Part shown: piece by piece, positions 32,619 through 41,831 of the stretch
Layout: the number at the start of each line of letters is the position of its first letter
Numbering within the stretch: position 1 is the stretch's first letter
DNA from: Achromobacter xylosoxidans
GTDB lineage: Bacteria > Pseudomonadota > Gammaproteobacteria > Burkholderiales > Burkholderiaceae_B
Assembly (NCBI RefSeq): GCF_001457475.1
Contig: NZ_LN831029.1
Coordinates: forward strand, 1,302,001 to 1,366,000
DNA: 64,000 nt
Direction of reading: 5' to 3'
Translations under genes and position numbers: made by a program
Notes under the pieces: model-generated
Databases searched by the model: none
Seen by the model: only the letters and a program-made list of their open reading frames with translations
Told to the model about the DNA's origin: nothing

Positions 32619-32707
32619 CAGAACTTCTCCGGTTTGAACAGGGCGACCAGCAGGTACACGAACAGCAGCGCGGCCGTGAGGCCGCTCAGCCAGTAGAGCC
32701 AGCTCAT
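32618..32707 (-). CDS. kdpF: Potassium-transporting ATPase subunit F
   Basis: A 29-residue single-span membrane peptide, [20 protein letters not shown] followed by VALFKPEKF, matching the KdpF pattern (ending with a KPE(K/R)F motif). It stabilises the KdpFABC complex. Its ATG overlaps the stop of the upstream 32-codon gene (ATGA, 32704-32707), and its stop overlaps the kdpA start. Confidence 0.9.
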   Translation of the reverse strand: MSWLYWLSGLTAALLFVYLLVALFKPEKF

Positions 32708-32802
32708 GATTGCTCTCCCGAGGACAAGGCTTCGCAGAATCGGAGCAGGGCGTAGGTCAGCCCCGCCATGACGGCGAAGATCGCGATATAGATGGCATCC
32801 AC
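32704..32802 (-). CDS. 32-residue membrane peptide at the head of kdp
   Basis: GTG start at 32802 preceded by a near-perfect ribosome binding site (GGGAGGA, 5 nt spacer). The product begins [20 protein letters not shown] and ends [12 protein letters not shown]: one hydrophobic helix followed by a short polar tail with one Cys. The stop overlaps the kdpF ATG, so three tiny and large membrane genes (this one, kdpF, kdpA) are serially coupled. I recall similar micro-genes in front of kdpF in other proteobacteria but no assigned function. It may be an additional small subunit of the pump or a coupling leader peptide. Confidence 0.75.
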   Translation of the reverse strand: MDAIYIAIFAVMAGLTYALLRFCEALSSGEQS

Positions 32803-32927
32803 GTTTTTCCTCCCGGGAGCCAGGCTCCCTTCGAACGACGAACCGGCGCGGCAAAGGGGATGCGGACCGCGCGGGCGTAGTGACCAATCAGGACACCGGC
32901 AGGTTACGGAGCGGGGGGTAAAAACGG

Positions 32928-32965
32928 GGTATAGCTTTGGCGGGGGGGTGTAAACGGAACGTAAA
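32928..32965 (-). promoter_or_regulatory. kdp promoter with KdpE-like site
   Basis: On the minus strand TTTACGTTCCGTTTACACC (32965-32947) has two TTTAC words 11 bp apart. It ends in the same TTTACACC as the E. coli KdpE target as I recall it. A candidate -10, TATACC (32933-32928), follows 15 bp after the second TTTACA. The leader to the GTG start at 32802 is about 120 nt. Confidence 0.6.
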
Positions 32966-33140
32966 GACGCGCTGCCATAATCCCGGTCACGGATGCGCCG
33001 AGATGGCGCGACGCGGGTGCCCGGATCCGGGCGGCGGCGCGGGCGTTGTTGAGGCTGGCTCAAAACCGGGTGCGCCGCCCCCTTCCGGAAAGCGGTTTTG
33101 GGCGGGAAAAATCCCAATATTTAGAACAGAGATGCCAAAA

Positions 33141-33157
33141 TGCACTGATGTGGTGCA
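33141..33157 (+). promoter_or_regulatory. NtrC-like enhancer palindrome
   Basis: TGCACTGATGTGGTGCA fits the NtrC pattern TGCAC-N7-GTGCA in all conserved positions but one and extends by one base pair on each side (ATGCAC...GTGCAT). A weak sigma-54-like GG-N10-GC pair occurs at 33331-33344, inside a hairpin. The link to nitrogen control is tentative. Confidence 0.4.
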
Positions 33158-33233
33158 TGGAATATGTAAATGAATGCGCCGAATTAGGGCATTCCCCTAG
33201 TGTGGCATTCCCGCATCTGGTGCAGAATCTCTT

Positions 33234-33267
33234 CCCATGCAGGTGAGGAGACAAAGCCCTGCATGGG
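33234..33267 (+). other. Leader hairpin upstream of the symporter genes
   Basis: CCCATGCAGG pairs perfectly with CCTGCATGGG around 14 nt. It is followed closely by TACCGG-CGGCA-CCGGTA (33272 onward) and then CATAAAAAA. No T-run, so not an intrinsic terminator on this strand. Confidence 0.5.
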
Positions 33268-33325
33268 CAATTACCGGCGGCACCGGTACATAAAAAAGTA
33301 GCAGTACTCAAGAAAAGCAAAACGC

Positions 33326-33359
33326 ACAACGGCTGGCACCAGGCAGTGCCGGCCGTTGT
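33326..33359 (+). other. 14-bp leader hairpin upstream of the symporter genes
   Basis: ACAACGGCTGGCAC pairs with GTGCCGGCCGTTGT (one U-G wobble) around a 6-nt loop. Only CGCATAAAAAG follows. Perhaps a small RNA end, a regulatory leader or a binding site. Confidence 0.5.
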
Positions 33360-33443
33360 CGCATAAAAAGCCCGTATTTCGTCCAGCCAGGGTTTTCTAG
33401 CGCCGCGTTTCGCGATATTCCTCAGGTTTCGCTCACGCCAGCT

Positions 33444-33719
33444 ATGCCGGAATCCCGCGTTTCCCCCGAGCCCACCCCGTCCCGCTATTGGCGTCGCAAT
33501 GTGCGCCTGATCGCGCTGCTGGCGCTCGTCTGGGCAGCGCTGACGTTCATCCCCTCCTACTTTGCCCGAGGCCTGTCGTTCGATTTCATCGGCTGGCCGT
33601 TCTCGTTCTGGATGGCGGCCTACGGCGCCCCCTTGGCGTACCTCATCATCATCTGCATCTACGCCCGGATCATGAACCGCGCCGACCAACGCGGGGAAGA
33701 GGCCAAGGAGAACCGCTGA
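33444..33719 (+). CDS. DUF4212 family small membrane subunit of a sodium/solute symporter
   Basis: A 91-residue protein with two membrane segments (about 22-42 and 54-76), charged ends, and the DUF4212 pattern YWRRNVRLIALLALVWAALT with WPFSFWMAAYGAPLAYLIII. Proteins of this family are encoded just before an SSF-type symporter (the VC_2705 group) and resemble YjcH, the partner of acetate permease ActP. The stop overlaps the symporter start (TGATG at 33717-33721). Confidence 0.88.
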   Translation: MPESRVSPEPTPSRYWRRNVRLIALLALVWAALTFIPSYFARGLSFDFIGWPFSFWMAAYGAPLAYLIIICIYARIMNRADQRGEEAKENR

Positions 33720-35812
33720 TGCCGTTCGGCGGAGATACCCCGCAGCAATTCAGGATCCGGCTGCGCCGCATCTACGTGCTGTATACGGCCGGCTTCGCGT
33801 TGATGATCCTGCTGATGGCGCTGGCCGAGATCCTGGGCCTGCCGCGCAACTGGATCGGCTACGTCTTCCTGCTGGTGACCGTGAGCCTGTATGCCGGCAT
33901 CGGCATCGTCTGCCGCACCTCGGACCAGGTGGAATACTACGTCGCCGGCCGGCGCGTGCCGGCCATCTACAACGGCATGGCGACCGCGGCCGACTGGATG
34001 TCGGTGGCCTCGTTCATCGGGGTCGCCGGCACGCTCTACCTGACGGGCTACGGCGGCCTAGCCTACATCATGGGATGGACCGGCGGCTATGTGCTGGTGG
34101 CGATGCTGCTGGCGCCGTACCTGCGCCGCTTCGGCCAATACACCATTCCCGACTTCATGGGCGCGCGCTATGGCGGCAACCTGCCGCGGCTGGCGGGCGT
34201 GGCCTGCGCCATTCTCTGTTCGTTCACCTATCTGGTGGCGCAGATCTACGGCGTGGGCATCATCACCACGCGCATGACCGGCATCTCGTTCGAACTGGGC
34301 ATTTTCGTGGCGCTGGGCGGCATGCTGGTCTGTTCGTTCCTGGGCGGCATGCGCGCCGTCACCTGGACCCAGGTGGGACAGTACATCATCCTGGTGATCG
34401 CCTACCTGGTGCCGGTGGTGTGGCTGTCGATCAAGCACACCGACATGCCGGTGCCGCAGCTGTCGGCCGGCGTGGTGCTGCAGGAAGTGACGGAAAAAGA
34501 GGTCTACCTGCGCAACGACCCCGCCGAAATCGAGGCGCGCCGCCTGTGGCAGGAGCGCGCCGACGAGATGGCGCAACGGGTCCATGACCTGCCCGAGTCC
34601 TGGGCGCTGGAAAAGGACAAGCTGCGCAGTCGCCTGGCCCAGCTCAACGCCAGCGATGCGCCCATGGTCGAGATCCGCTCGGTCGAACGCGAGCTGGCGG
34701 CATTTCCGCCGACGGTGGAAGAGGCGCGCATCGCCTGGTCGCAGGCCAAGGCCACTTTCGAGGCCCGGGCCGCGCCGCCGACCCCGCATGCGGAACCGTT
34801 CCCGTCCAGCGATCCGGACGAGCGCCGCAACATGCGCATCAATTTCCTGGCGCTGGTGCTGTGCCTGATGCTGGGCACCGCGGGGATGCCGCACATCCTG
34901 ATGCGCTCATATACCACCTCGTCGGTGGTGGAAGCGCGGCGTTCGGTGTGCTGGTCGCTGCTGTTCATCCTGCTGCTGTATTTCATGGCGCCGGCGTTGG
35001 CGCTGCTGGTCAAGTACGAGGTCTACACGCAGGTGGTGGGGTCGAATTTCCTCAGCCTGCCGAATTGGGTGCATGCCTGGAGCGCGGTCGACAGCAACCT
35101 GCTGGACGTCACCGACATCAATCGTGACGGCGTGGTCCAGCTCAGCGAAATCAGCATGGGCGCGGACGTGGTGGTGCTGGCGATGCCCGAGATCGGCGGG
35201 CTGCCCTATGTGATCTCGGGGCTGGTGGCGGCCGGCGGCCTGGCGGCGGCGCTGTCCACCGCCGATGGCCTGCTGCTGACCCTGTCCAATTCGCTGTCGC
35301 ACGACATGTGGTACCGGATGGTGTCGCCGCGCATGTCGGCGGCGCGGCGGGTGATGGTGTCCAAGATCCTGCTGCTGGTGGTGGCGTTCGGCGCGGCCTG
35401 GGTGGCGGCGCGCAAGCCGGCCGACATTCTGTTCATGGTGTCGGCGGCGTTCTCGTTCGCGGCCTCGTCGTTCTTTCCGGCGCTGGTGATGGGCGTGTTC
35501 TGGCGCCGCGCCAACAAATGGGGCGCCACGCTCGGCATGGCGGCGGGGCTGCTGGTGACCTTTGCCTACATGACGCATACGCATCCGTGGCTGCGCGAGT
35601 GGGTGCTGGGGATTTCGCGGACCCAGCCGGTGGACCTGTGGTGGGGTATCCAGCCGATCGCGGCCGGCGTGTTCGGCGCACCGGTGGCATTCCTGACGAT
35701 CATCGTGGTGTCGCTGCTGACGCCGCCGCCGGACCGCGCCACGTTGGCGTTGGTGGATTACCTGCGCCATCCGGGCGCGCCCAGGCCGCCCGCAGAAAAC
35801 GGCACGACCTGA
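33719..35812 (+). CDS. Sodium:solute symporter of the VC_2705 group
   Basis: A 697-residue SSF-fold transporter, longer than the roughly 550 of ActP. About thirteen membrane helices are visible, with YYVAGRRVPAIYNGMATAADWMS and YTIPDFMGARYGG as family marks. The extra length comes from a hydrophilic, helix-prone insert at about 250-370 (QEVTEKEVYLRNDPAEIEAR onward). A second loop at 466-477 reads DINRDGVVQLSE, an exact EF-hand calcium-loop pattern (D1, N3, D5, G6, E12). It probably imports a short-chain organic acid with sodium, together with the DUF4212 subunit. ATG 33719 overlaps the preceding stop. Confidence 0.9.
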   Translation: MPFGGDTPQQFRIRLRRIYVLYTAGFALMILLMALAEILGLPRNWIGYVFLLVTVSLYAGIGIVCRTSDQVEYYVAGRRVPAIYNGMATAADWMSVASFIGVAGTLYLTGYGGLAYIMGWTGGYVLVAMLLAPYLRRFGQYTIPDFMGARYGGNLPRLAGVACAILCSFTYLVAQIYGVGIITTRMTGISFELGIFVALGGMLVCSFLGGMRAVTWTQVGQYIILVIAYLVPVVWLSIKHTDMPVPQLSAGVVLQEVTEKEVYLRNDPAEIEARRLWQERADEMAQRVHDLPESWALEKDKLRSRLAQLNASDAPMVEIRSVERELAAFPPTVEEARIAWSQAKATFEARAAPPTPHAEPFPSSDPDERRNMRINFLALVLCLMLGTAGMPHILMRSYTTSSVVEARRSVCWSLLFILLLYFMAPALALLVKYEVYTQVVGSNFLSLPNWVHAWSAVDSNLLDVTDINRDGVVQLSEISMGADVVVLAMPEIGGLPYVISGLVAAGGLAAALSTADGLLLTLSNSLSHDMWYRMVSPRMSAARRVMVSKILLLVVAFGAAWVAARKPADILFMVSAAFSFAASSFFPALVMGVFWRRANKWGATLGMAAGLLVTFAYMTHTHPWLREWVLGISRTQPVDLWWGIQPIAAGVFGAPVAFLTIIVVSLLTPPPDRATLALVDYLRHPGAPRPPAENGTT

Positions 35813-35873
35813 TCGTGCCGGATGGCGGGTAGGTCGGGTGAATCCCGCAGGCGTGCGGAACGCTCGGGGCGGC

Positions 35874-36199
35874 TCAGTGCGACACGGACTTCGAGAAGAC
35901 GTTCATGACCACCACGCCGGCGATGATCAGGCCAATGCCGATCAACGCGGGGGTGTCCAGGTGCTGCCTGAAGAACAGCGCGCCGACGATGGAGATCAGC
36001 ACGATGCCCACGCCCGACCAGATGGCGTAGGCGATGCCGACCGGCACCTCGCGCAGCGTCAGCGACAGGAAATAGAACGAGATCATGTAGCCGAACACCG
36101 TCACCACCGATGGCACCAGGCGCGAAAAACCCTCGGAGCTTTTCAGGGCGCTGGTGGCGAAGATCTCGGCGACGATGGCGATGCCCAGGTAGAGCCACT

Positions 36200-36203
<4 letters not shown>
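35874..36203 (-). CDS. Small multidrug resistance (SMR) family efflux protein
   Basis: A 109-residue protein with four membrane helices. The essential Glu is at residue 13 (MKWLYLGIAIVAEIFATSALK). The GYMISFYFLSLTLREVPVGIAYAIWSG stretch is typical of EmrE/SugE-type drug-proton antiporters. It works as a dimer exporting quaternary ammonium or guanidinium-like compounds. The ATG overlaps the stop of the Smr-domain gene (ATGA, 36200-36203), an unusual partnership. Substrate cannot be read from sequence. Confidence 0.92.
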
Positions 36204-37844
<1,641 letters not shown>

Positions 37845-37861
37845 TTAGGTTAACGCCCAAT

Positions 37862-37877
37862 TATAATGAGCCGCATG
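37862..37877 (+). promoter_or_regulatory. Consensus -10 box placed for a leaderless ftsK mRNA
   Basis: TATAAT at 37862-37867, then 7 nt, then ATG 37875. An earlier in-frame ATG at 37866 is part of the -10 itself and could not be translated from this promoter. No ribosome binding site is present. The -35 is weak. Confidence 0.5.
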
Positions 37878-40253
37878 CCGCGTATCTCGACTGCTTCTCC
37901 GCGCGCTTCGCGCAACACCCGCAACGGGCCCTCGCCGCTGCAGACGCGTATCTCCGCGTTGCTGCGCGAAGCCCGCTGGATCCTCTTCGCCGCCCTGGCG
38001 GCCTGGCTCACCCTGGTGCTGGCCACCTGGAGCGCCGCCGACCCGGGCTGGTCCCATTCCGTCCCCGCCGGCGTCATCCACAACAAGGGCGGGACCCTGG
38101 GCGCCTACCTGGCGGACATCCTGCTGTACCTGTTCGGTTTCTCCGCCTGGTGGTGGGTGATCCTGCTGCTGCACCGCGTGCGGGCAGGTTACCGCCGCCT
38201 TGCCAGCCATCTTCGTGTTACCAATGGTAAGCAGCCTGAGGTGTTGCCTCGAGTCCACTGGGAAGAGGGCATCGGTTTCTTCCTGCTGCTGGTCGGCTCG
38301 CTGGGCATGGAAGCCCTGCGCCTGGCCAGCCGCGGCACGCATCTGCCGGGCGCCTCGGAAAGCGCCAGCGGCGCCGGTGGCGTCATCGGCCATACCCTGG
38401 CCGACCTGATGAGCCGCAGCATCGGCTTCACCGGCAGCACCCTGGCCTTCCTGGTGATGCTGGCGATCGGCCTGAGCCTGTTCTTCTCGTTCTCGTGGCT
38501 GACCGTGGCCGAGCGCGTCGGCACCTGGATCGAAGGCCTGGTGCGCCGGGTGCGCAATTCCTACGCCGCGCGCGAAGACCGCAAGGTCGGCGAGGTGGCC
38601 AAGGCCGTGCGCACCGAGCAGGTGGTGGCCAAGCAGGAAAAGCTGGTGCACGAGCAGCCGGTGCGCATCGAGCCGGCGATCACGGTGGTGCCCAAGTCCG
38701 AACGCGTCGAAAAGGAAAAGCAGCAATCGCTGTTCTTCGCGCCGCCGCCGGGCGGCGAGGGCGACCTGCCGGCCATCAGCCTGCTGGATCCGCCGCTGGC
38801 CAACCAGGAAACCGTGTCGGCCGAGACCATCGAATTCACCTCGCGCCTGATCGAAAAGAAGCTGGCCGACTTCGGCGTGTCCGTCACCGTGGTGGCGGCG
38901 CAGGCCGGTCCGGTCATCACGCGTTACGAAATCGAGCCGGCCACCGGCGTCAAGGGCAGCCAGATCGTCAATCTGGCCAAGGACCTGGCGCGCGCGCTCA
39001 GCCTGGTCAGCATCCGGGTGGTGGAAACCATTCCGGGCAAGAACCTGATGGGCCTGGAGCTGCCCAACCCGCGCCGCCAGGTGGTCAAGCTGTCCGAGAT
39101 CCTGGGGTCGCAGACCTATCACGCCAGCCATTCGGTCGTGACCATGGCGCTGGGCAAGGACATCGCCGGCAATCCGGTGGTGGCCGACCTGGCCAAGATG
39201 CCGCACCTGTTGGTGGCGGGCACCACCGGGTCGGGCAAGTCGGTCGGGATCAACGCCATGATCCTGTCGCTGCTGTACAAGGCCGACGCCTCGCACACCC
39301 GCCTGATCCTGATCGACCCGAAGATGCTCGAAATGAGCGTCTACGAAGGCATTCCGCATTTGCTGGCGCCGGTGGTCACGGACATGCGCCATGCCGCCAA
39401 CGCGCTGAACTGGTGCGTGGGCGAGATGGAAAAGCGCTACCGCCTGATGAGCAAGATGGGCGTGCGCAACCTGGCCGGCTACAACACCAAGATCCGCGAC
39501 GCCATCAAGCGCGAGGAGCCGATCCCGAATCCGTTCTCGCTGACGCCCGACCAGCCGGAGCCGCTGTCGCCGCTACCCACCATCGTGGTGGTCATCGACG
39601 AGCTGGCCGACCTGATGATGGTGGTGGGCAAGAAGATCGAAGAACTCATCGCCCGCCTGGCGCAGAAGGCGCGCGCGGCCGGCATCCACCTGATCCTGGC
39701 GACGCAGCGTCCCAGCGTCGACGTCATCACCGGCCTGATCAAGGCCAACATCCCGACCCGCATCGCGTTCCAGGTGTCGTCCAAGATCGACTCGCGCACC
39801 ATTCTCGACCAGATGGGCGCGGAGACGCTGCTGGGCCAGGGCGACATGCTCTACATGCCGCCGGGCACCGGCCTGCCGGTGCGCGTGCACGGCGCCTTTG
39901 TCAGCGACGATGAAGTGCACCGCGTGGTCGAAAGCCTGAAGGCGCAGGGCGAGCCGAACTATGTCGAGGGCCTGCTGGAAGGCGGGCTGGACGGCGACGG
40001 CGGCGAAGGCGCCAGCAGCGTCACCGGCATCGGCGGCGACGCCGAGTCGGACCCGATGTACGACCAGGCTTGCGAGGTGGTGCTCAAGCATCGCCGCGCC
40101 TCGATCTCGCTGGTGCAGCGCCATCTGCGCATTGGTTACAACCGTGCGGCGCGGTTACTGGAACAGATGGAGCAATCGGGTATCGTGTCGGCGATGCAGT
40201 CCAATGGCAACCGGGAGATCCTGGTGCCCGCCGCCGCTCGAGAGGAAGCATGA
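37875..40253 (+). CDS. ftsK: DNA translocase FtsK
   Basis: A 792-residue FtsK (795 if the ATG at 37866 is used). Four N-terminal membrane helices anchor it at the septum. A rather short linker (about 225-290) is followed by the motor: GTTGSGKS Walker A (about residue 457), [12 protein letters not shown] and [14 protein letters not shown]alker [14 protein letters not shown], and the C-terminal gamma winged helix ([21 protein letters not shown]) that reads KOPS sequences. It pumps chromosome ends and activates XerCD at dif. Its stop overlaps the lolA start region. Confidence 0.97.
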   Translation: MPRISTASPRASRNTRNGPSPLQTRISALLREARWILFAALAAWLTLVLATWSAADPGWSHSVPAGVIHNKGGTLGAYLADILLYLFGFSAWWWVILLLHRVRAGYRRLASHLRVTNGKQPEVLPRVHWEEGIGFFLLLVGSLGMEALRLASRGTHLPGASESASGAGGVIGHTLADLMSRSIGFTGSTLAFLVMLAIGLSLFFSFSWLTVAERVGTWIEGLVRRVRNSYAAREDRKVGEVAKAVRTEQVVAKQEKLVHEQPVRIEPAITVVPKSERVEKEKQQSLFFAPPPGGEGDLPAISLLDPPLANQETVSAETIEFTSRLIEKKLADFGVSVTVVAAQAGPVITRYEIEPATGVKGSQIVNLAKDLARALSLVSIRVVETIPGKNLMGLELPNPRRQVVKLSEILGSQTYHASHSVVTMALGKDIAGNPVVADLAKMPHLLVAGTTGSGKSVGINAMILSLLYKADASHTRLILIDPKMLEMSVYEGIPHLLAPVVTDMRHAANALNWCVGEMEKRYRLMSKMGVRNLAGYNTKIRDAIKREEPIPNPFSLTPDQPEPLSPLPTIVVVIDELADLMMVVGKKIEELIARLAQKARAAGIHLILATQRPSVDVITGLIKANIPTRIAFQVSSKIDSRTILDQMGAETLLGQGDMLYMPPGTGLPVRVHGAFVSDDEVHRVVESLKAQGEPNYVEGLLEGGLDGDGGEGASSVTGIGGDAESDPMYDQACEVVLKHRRASISLVQRHLRIGYNRAARLLEQMEQSGIVSAMQSNGNREILVPAAAREEA

Positions 40254-40888
40254 TGAAGACGTTTCGTGGCCTGGCCGCCGGCCTGGCCCTGTGCATGGCC
40301 CCGGCGTTGGCGCCGACTGCGGCCGTGGCCGCCACGGCGCAGGAGCAGTTGCGCGCGTTCGTGAGCACGGTGACGGCGGCGACGGGGACGTTTTCCCAAT
40401 ACACCGTCAGCACGCAAGGGCGCACGCAGCCGGCGCAGACGGGGGTGTTTTCGTTCCAGCGGCCGGGCAAGTTCAAGTGGGCGGTGCAGAAGCCCTATGA
40501 GCAATTGGTGATTTCCGACGGCAAGCAGGTGTTCCAGTTCGATCCGGACCTGGCGCAGGTGACCGAGCGCAAGGTGGATGCGGCCATCGGGACGTCGCCG
40601 GCGGCGATTCTGTTCGGGTCGGGGTCGTTGGAGCAGTCGTTCGATGTGTCGGCGCTGCCTTCCAAGGATGGGGTCGACTGGCTGCGGGCGAAGCCGCGGA
40701 CGGCGGACGCGGGGTTCTCCCGGGTCGATATCGGGATGAAGGACAATCTGCCGGTGCGGGTTGAGCTGCTGGATTCGTTCGGGCAGACGACGCGGGTGGA
40801 TCTTTCGGGGATCGTTCCCAATCCCAAGCTTGGGGAGGGGGAGTTTCGGTTTGTGGCGCCCAAGGGCGTGGATGTGGTCAAGATGTAG
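40253..40888 (+). CDS. lolA: Outer-membrane lipoprotein carrier LolA
   Basis: A 211-residue periplasmic chaperone carrying lipoproteins from LolCDE to LolB. It has a signal peptide ([20 protein letters not shown], cleavage near residue 28) and the LolA pattern [38 protein letters not shown]. Two ATGs are adjacent (40250 and 40253); AGAGGA suits 40253 better, though 40250 would overlap the ftsK stop. The second half uses GGG for Gly, CGG for Arg and TTT/CTT codons far more than the first half or the neighbours, an odd shift. Confidence 0.94.
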   Translation: MKTFRGLAAGLALCMAPALAPTAAVAATAQEQLRAFVSTVTAATGTFSQYTVSTQGRTQPAQTGVFSFQRPGKFKWAVQKPYEQLVISDGKQVFQFDPDLAQVTERKVDAAIGTSPAAILFGSGSLEQSFDVSALPSKDGVDWLRAKPRTADAGFSRVDIGMKDNLPVRVELLDSFGQTTRVDLSGIVPNPKLGEGEFRFVAPKGVDVVKM

Positions 40889-40955
40889 GGAGTCCGGCGG
40901 CGTCAGTGCTGAGTTGCTGTTGGGTTCTTGATTATTTCTTTGTTGGTCGGGCTTC

Positions 40956-41130
40956 GTAGGCCGCCCGTCACGGGGCGCGCAGGCGGTCAGCGCGCCAACG
41001 ATTGCGGTCCGGAGCGTTCGCTCCGGACTTCCCCTTCGTCATCTTCGTTGTCGCCTGCGGCGACTGCCTTCAGATTCCCGCGGGCGCATCGACGGCGCGC
41101 TCACCGCCTGCGCGCCCCGCGCCGGGCTAC
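40956..41130. repeat. Nested inverted-repeat element of about 175 bp
   Basis: The 26-nt arm 40971-40996 (CGGGGCGCGCAGGCGGT, one base, AGCGCGCC) pairs with 41094-41119 with a single mismatch. The arms extend outward through GCCCG/CGGGC (40963-40967 with 41123-41127) and GTAG/CTAC with small bulges. The 97-nt interior contains two further hairpins: GTCCGGAGC-gttc-GCTCCGGAC (41007-41028) and GTCGCC-TGC-GGCGAC (41050-41064). As RNA this would fold into a multi-branched structure; as DNA it resembles a compact dispersed repeat. Confidence 0.8.
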
Positions 41131-41192
41131 CGGTTTCGAGAAATGTGGCGCTGCTGGAACTCGTGGGCATGGGAGAGGTTTGCGTTGCCCGC

Positions 41193-41222
41193 AAAAAACG
41201 GCCGCGCGGGCGGCCGTTTTTT
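41193..41222. terminator. Bidirectional terminator between lolA and ridA
   Basis: AAAAAACGGCCGC/GCGGCCGTTTTTT around GCGG. It can stop transcripts from both strands. Confidence 0.9.
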
Positions 41223-41346
41223 GCATACGTGGTGGCTTGCGTCGTGATGTTGATCGCTGCGCGCTTGCGGCGCGGTGTGGGCGGTGTACTTGAAGCGCGC
41301 AGCGGATGGCTTGGGCCAGGAGGGGCGCCCGGTCGCCCGGTCGCCC

Positions 41347-41377
41347 GGCTGCCCGGCCGTCCGAAGGCCGGGCAGCC
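41347..41377. other. 12-bp hairpin after ridA
   Basis: GGCTGCCCGGCC pairs perfectly with GGCCGGGCAGCC around 7 nt and is followed on the plus strand by CCCCTTTT. It lies 19 bp after the ridA stop (minus strand) and may contribute to ending that operon. Confidence 0.6.
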
Positions 41378-41395
41378 CCCTTTTGGGGCAGTAGC

Positions 41396-41830
41396 TCACG
41401 CAGTGAGCGCGGCGTGGGGGCGTTTGTACGCCACGCAGTCGATTTCTACTTTCGCATCCACCATCAGCGGCGACTGCACGCAGGCGCGGGCGGGGGGATT
41501 GTTGCCGAAGTATTCCTTGAAGACCTTGTTGAACGAGGGGAAGTCGCGCGCGTCGTCGAGCCAGACGCCGCAGCGCACGACGTGTTCGGGGCCGTAGCCG
41601 GCTTCCTTGAGGATGGCGAGGACCTGCTGGATGGCCTTGTGCGACTGGGCGACGGTGCCGCCTTCGATGACTTCGCCGTTTTCCATCGGGACCTGGCCCG
41701 AGACGTAGAGCCAGCCGTCGGCGGCGACGGCGCGGGCGAAGGGCATGTGGGAGCCGCCTTGGCCGGTGCCGCCGGCGACGCCGTAGCGGGTGATGCCGTT
41801 GTTGTCGGGAGTGGGGGTGGTACTGCTCAT
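41396..41830 (-). CDS. RidA family enamine/imine deaminase
   Basis: A 144-residue RidA (YjgF/YER057c/UK114) protein. The catalytic Arg is Arg115 in PPARACVQS; GGWLYVSGQVPM-like WLYVSGQVPM and VEIDCVAY are family marks. RidA proteins hydrolyse 2-aminoacrylate and related enamines released by PLP-dependent dehydratases. Here it is the last gene of a locus that contains such a PLP enzyme (49874-51142), so a dedicated clean-up role fits well. It starts 1 bp after the D-aminoacylase stop. Confidence 0.93.
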   Translation of the reverse strand: MSSTTPTPDNNGITRYGVAGGTGQGGSHMPFARAVAADGWLYVSGQVPMENGEVIEGGTVAQSHKAIQQVLAILKEAGYGPEHVVRCGVWLDDARDFPSFNKVFKEYFGNNPPARACVQSPLMVDAKVEIDCVAYKRPHAALTA

Positions 41831-41831
41831 G

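Larger units (their letters stand above)
32803..33443. other. Regulatory region between kdp and the sodium/solute symporter
   Basis: A 641-bp gene-free stretch. The left part holds the kdp promoter and KdpE-like site. From about 33100 it is markedly A+T-richer and contains an NtrC-like palindrome (33141-33157), a direct repeat GGCATTCCC (33188-33196 and 33204-33212), and three hairpins in the presumed leader of the symporter genes (33234-33267, 33272-33287, 33326-33359). No convincing reading frame lies here. Confidence 0.6.
40889..41395. other. lolA-ridA spacer rich in inverted repeats
   Basis: A 507-bp gene-free stretch holding the nested inverted-repeat element (40956-41130), a bidirectional terminator (41193-41222), short GCCCGGTC tandem copies near 41330-41345 and another long hairpin (41347-41377). 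Frames here are open by composition but lack start signals. Confidence 0.7.

Noticed and set aside
33331..33344. Sigma-54 promoter upstream of the symporter
   Set aside because: GG-N10-GC spacing is present but the flanking bases fit TGGCAC/TTGCA poorly and the site lies within a stable hairpin. A neighbouring TGGCAC-GC pair has the wrong spacing.
41325..41350. CRISPR-like repeat from GCCCGGTC copies
   Set aside because: Only two or three adjacent 8-bp copies without spacers. This is simple-sequence slippage beside a hairpin.
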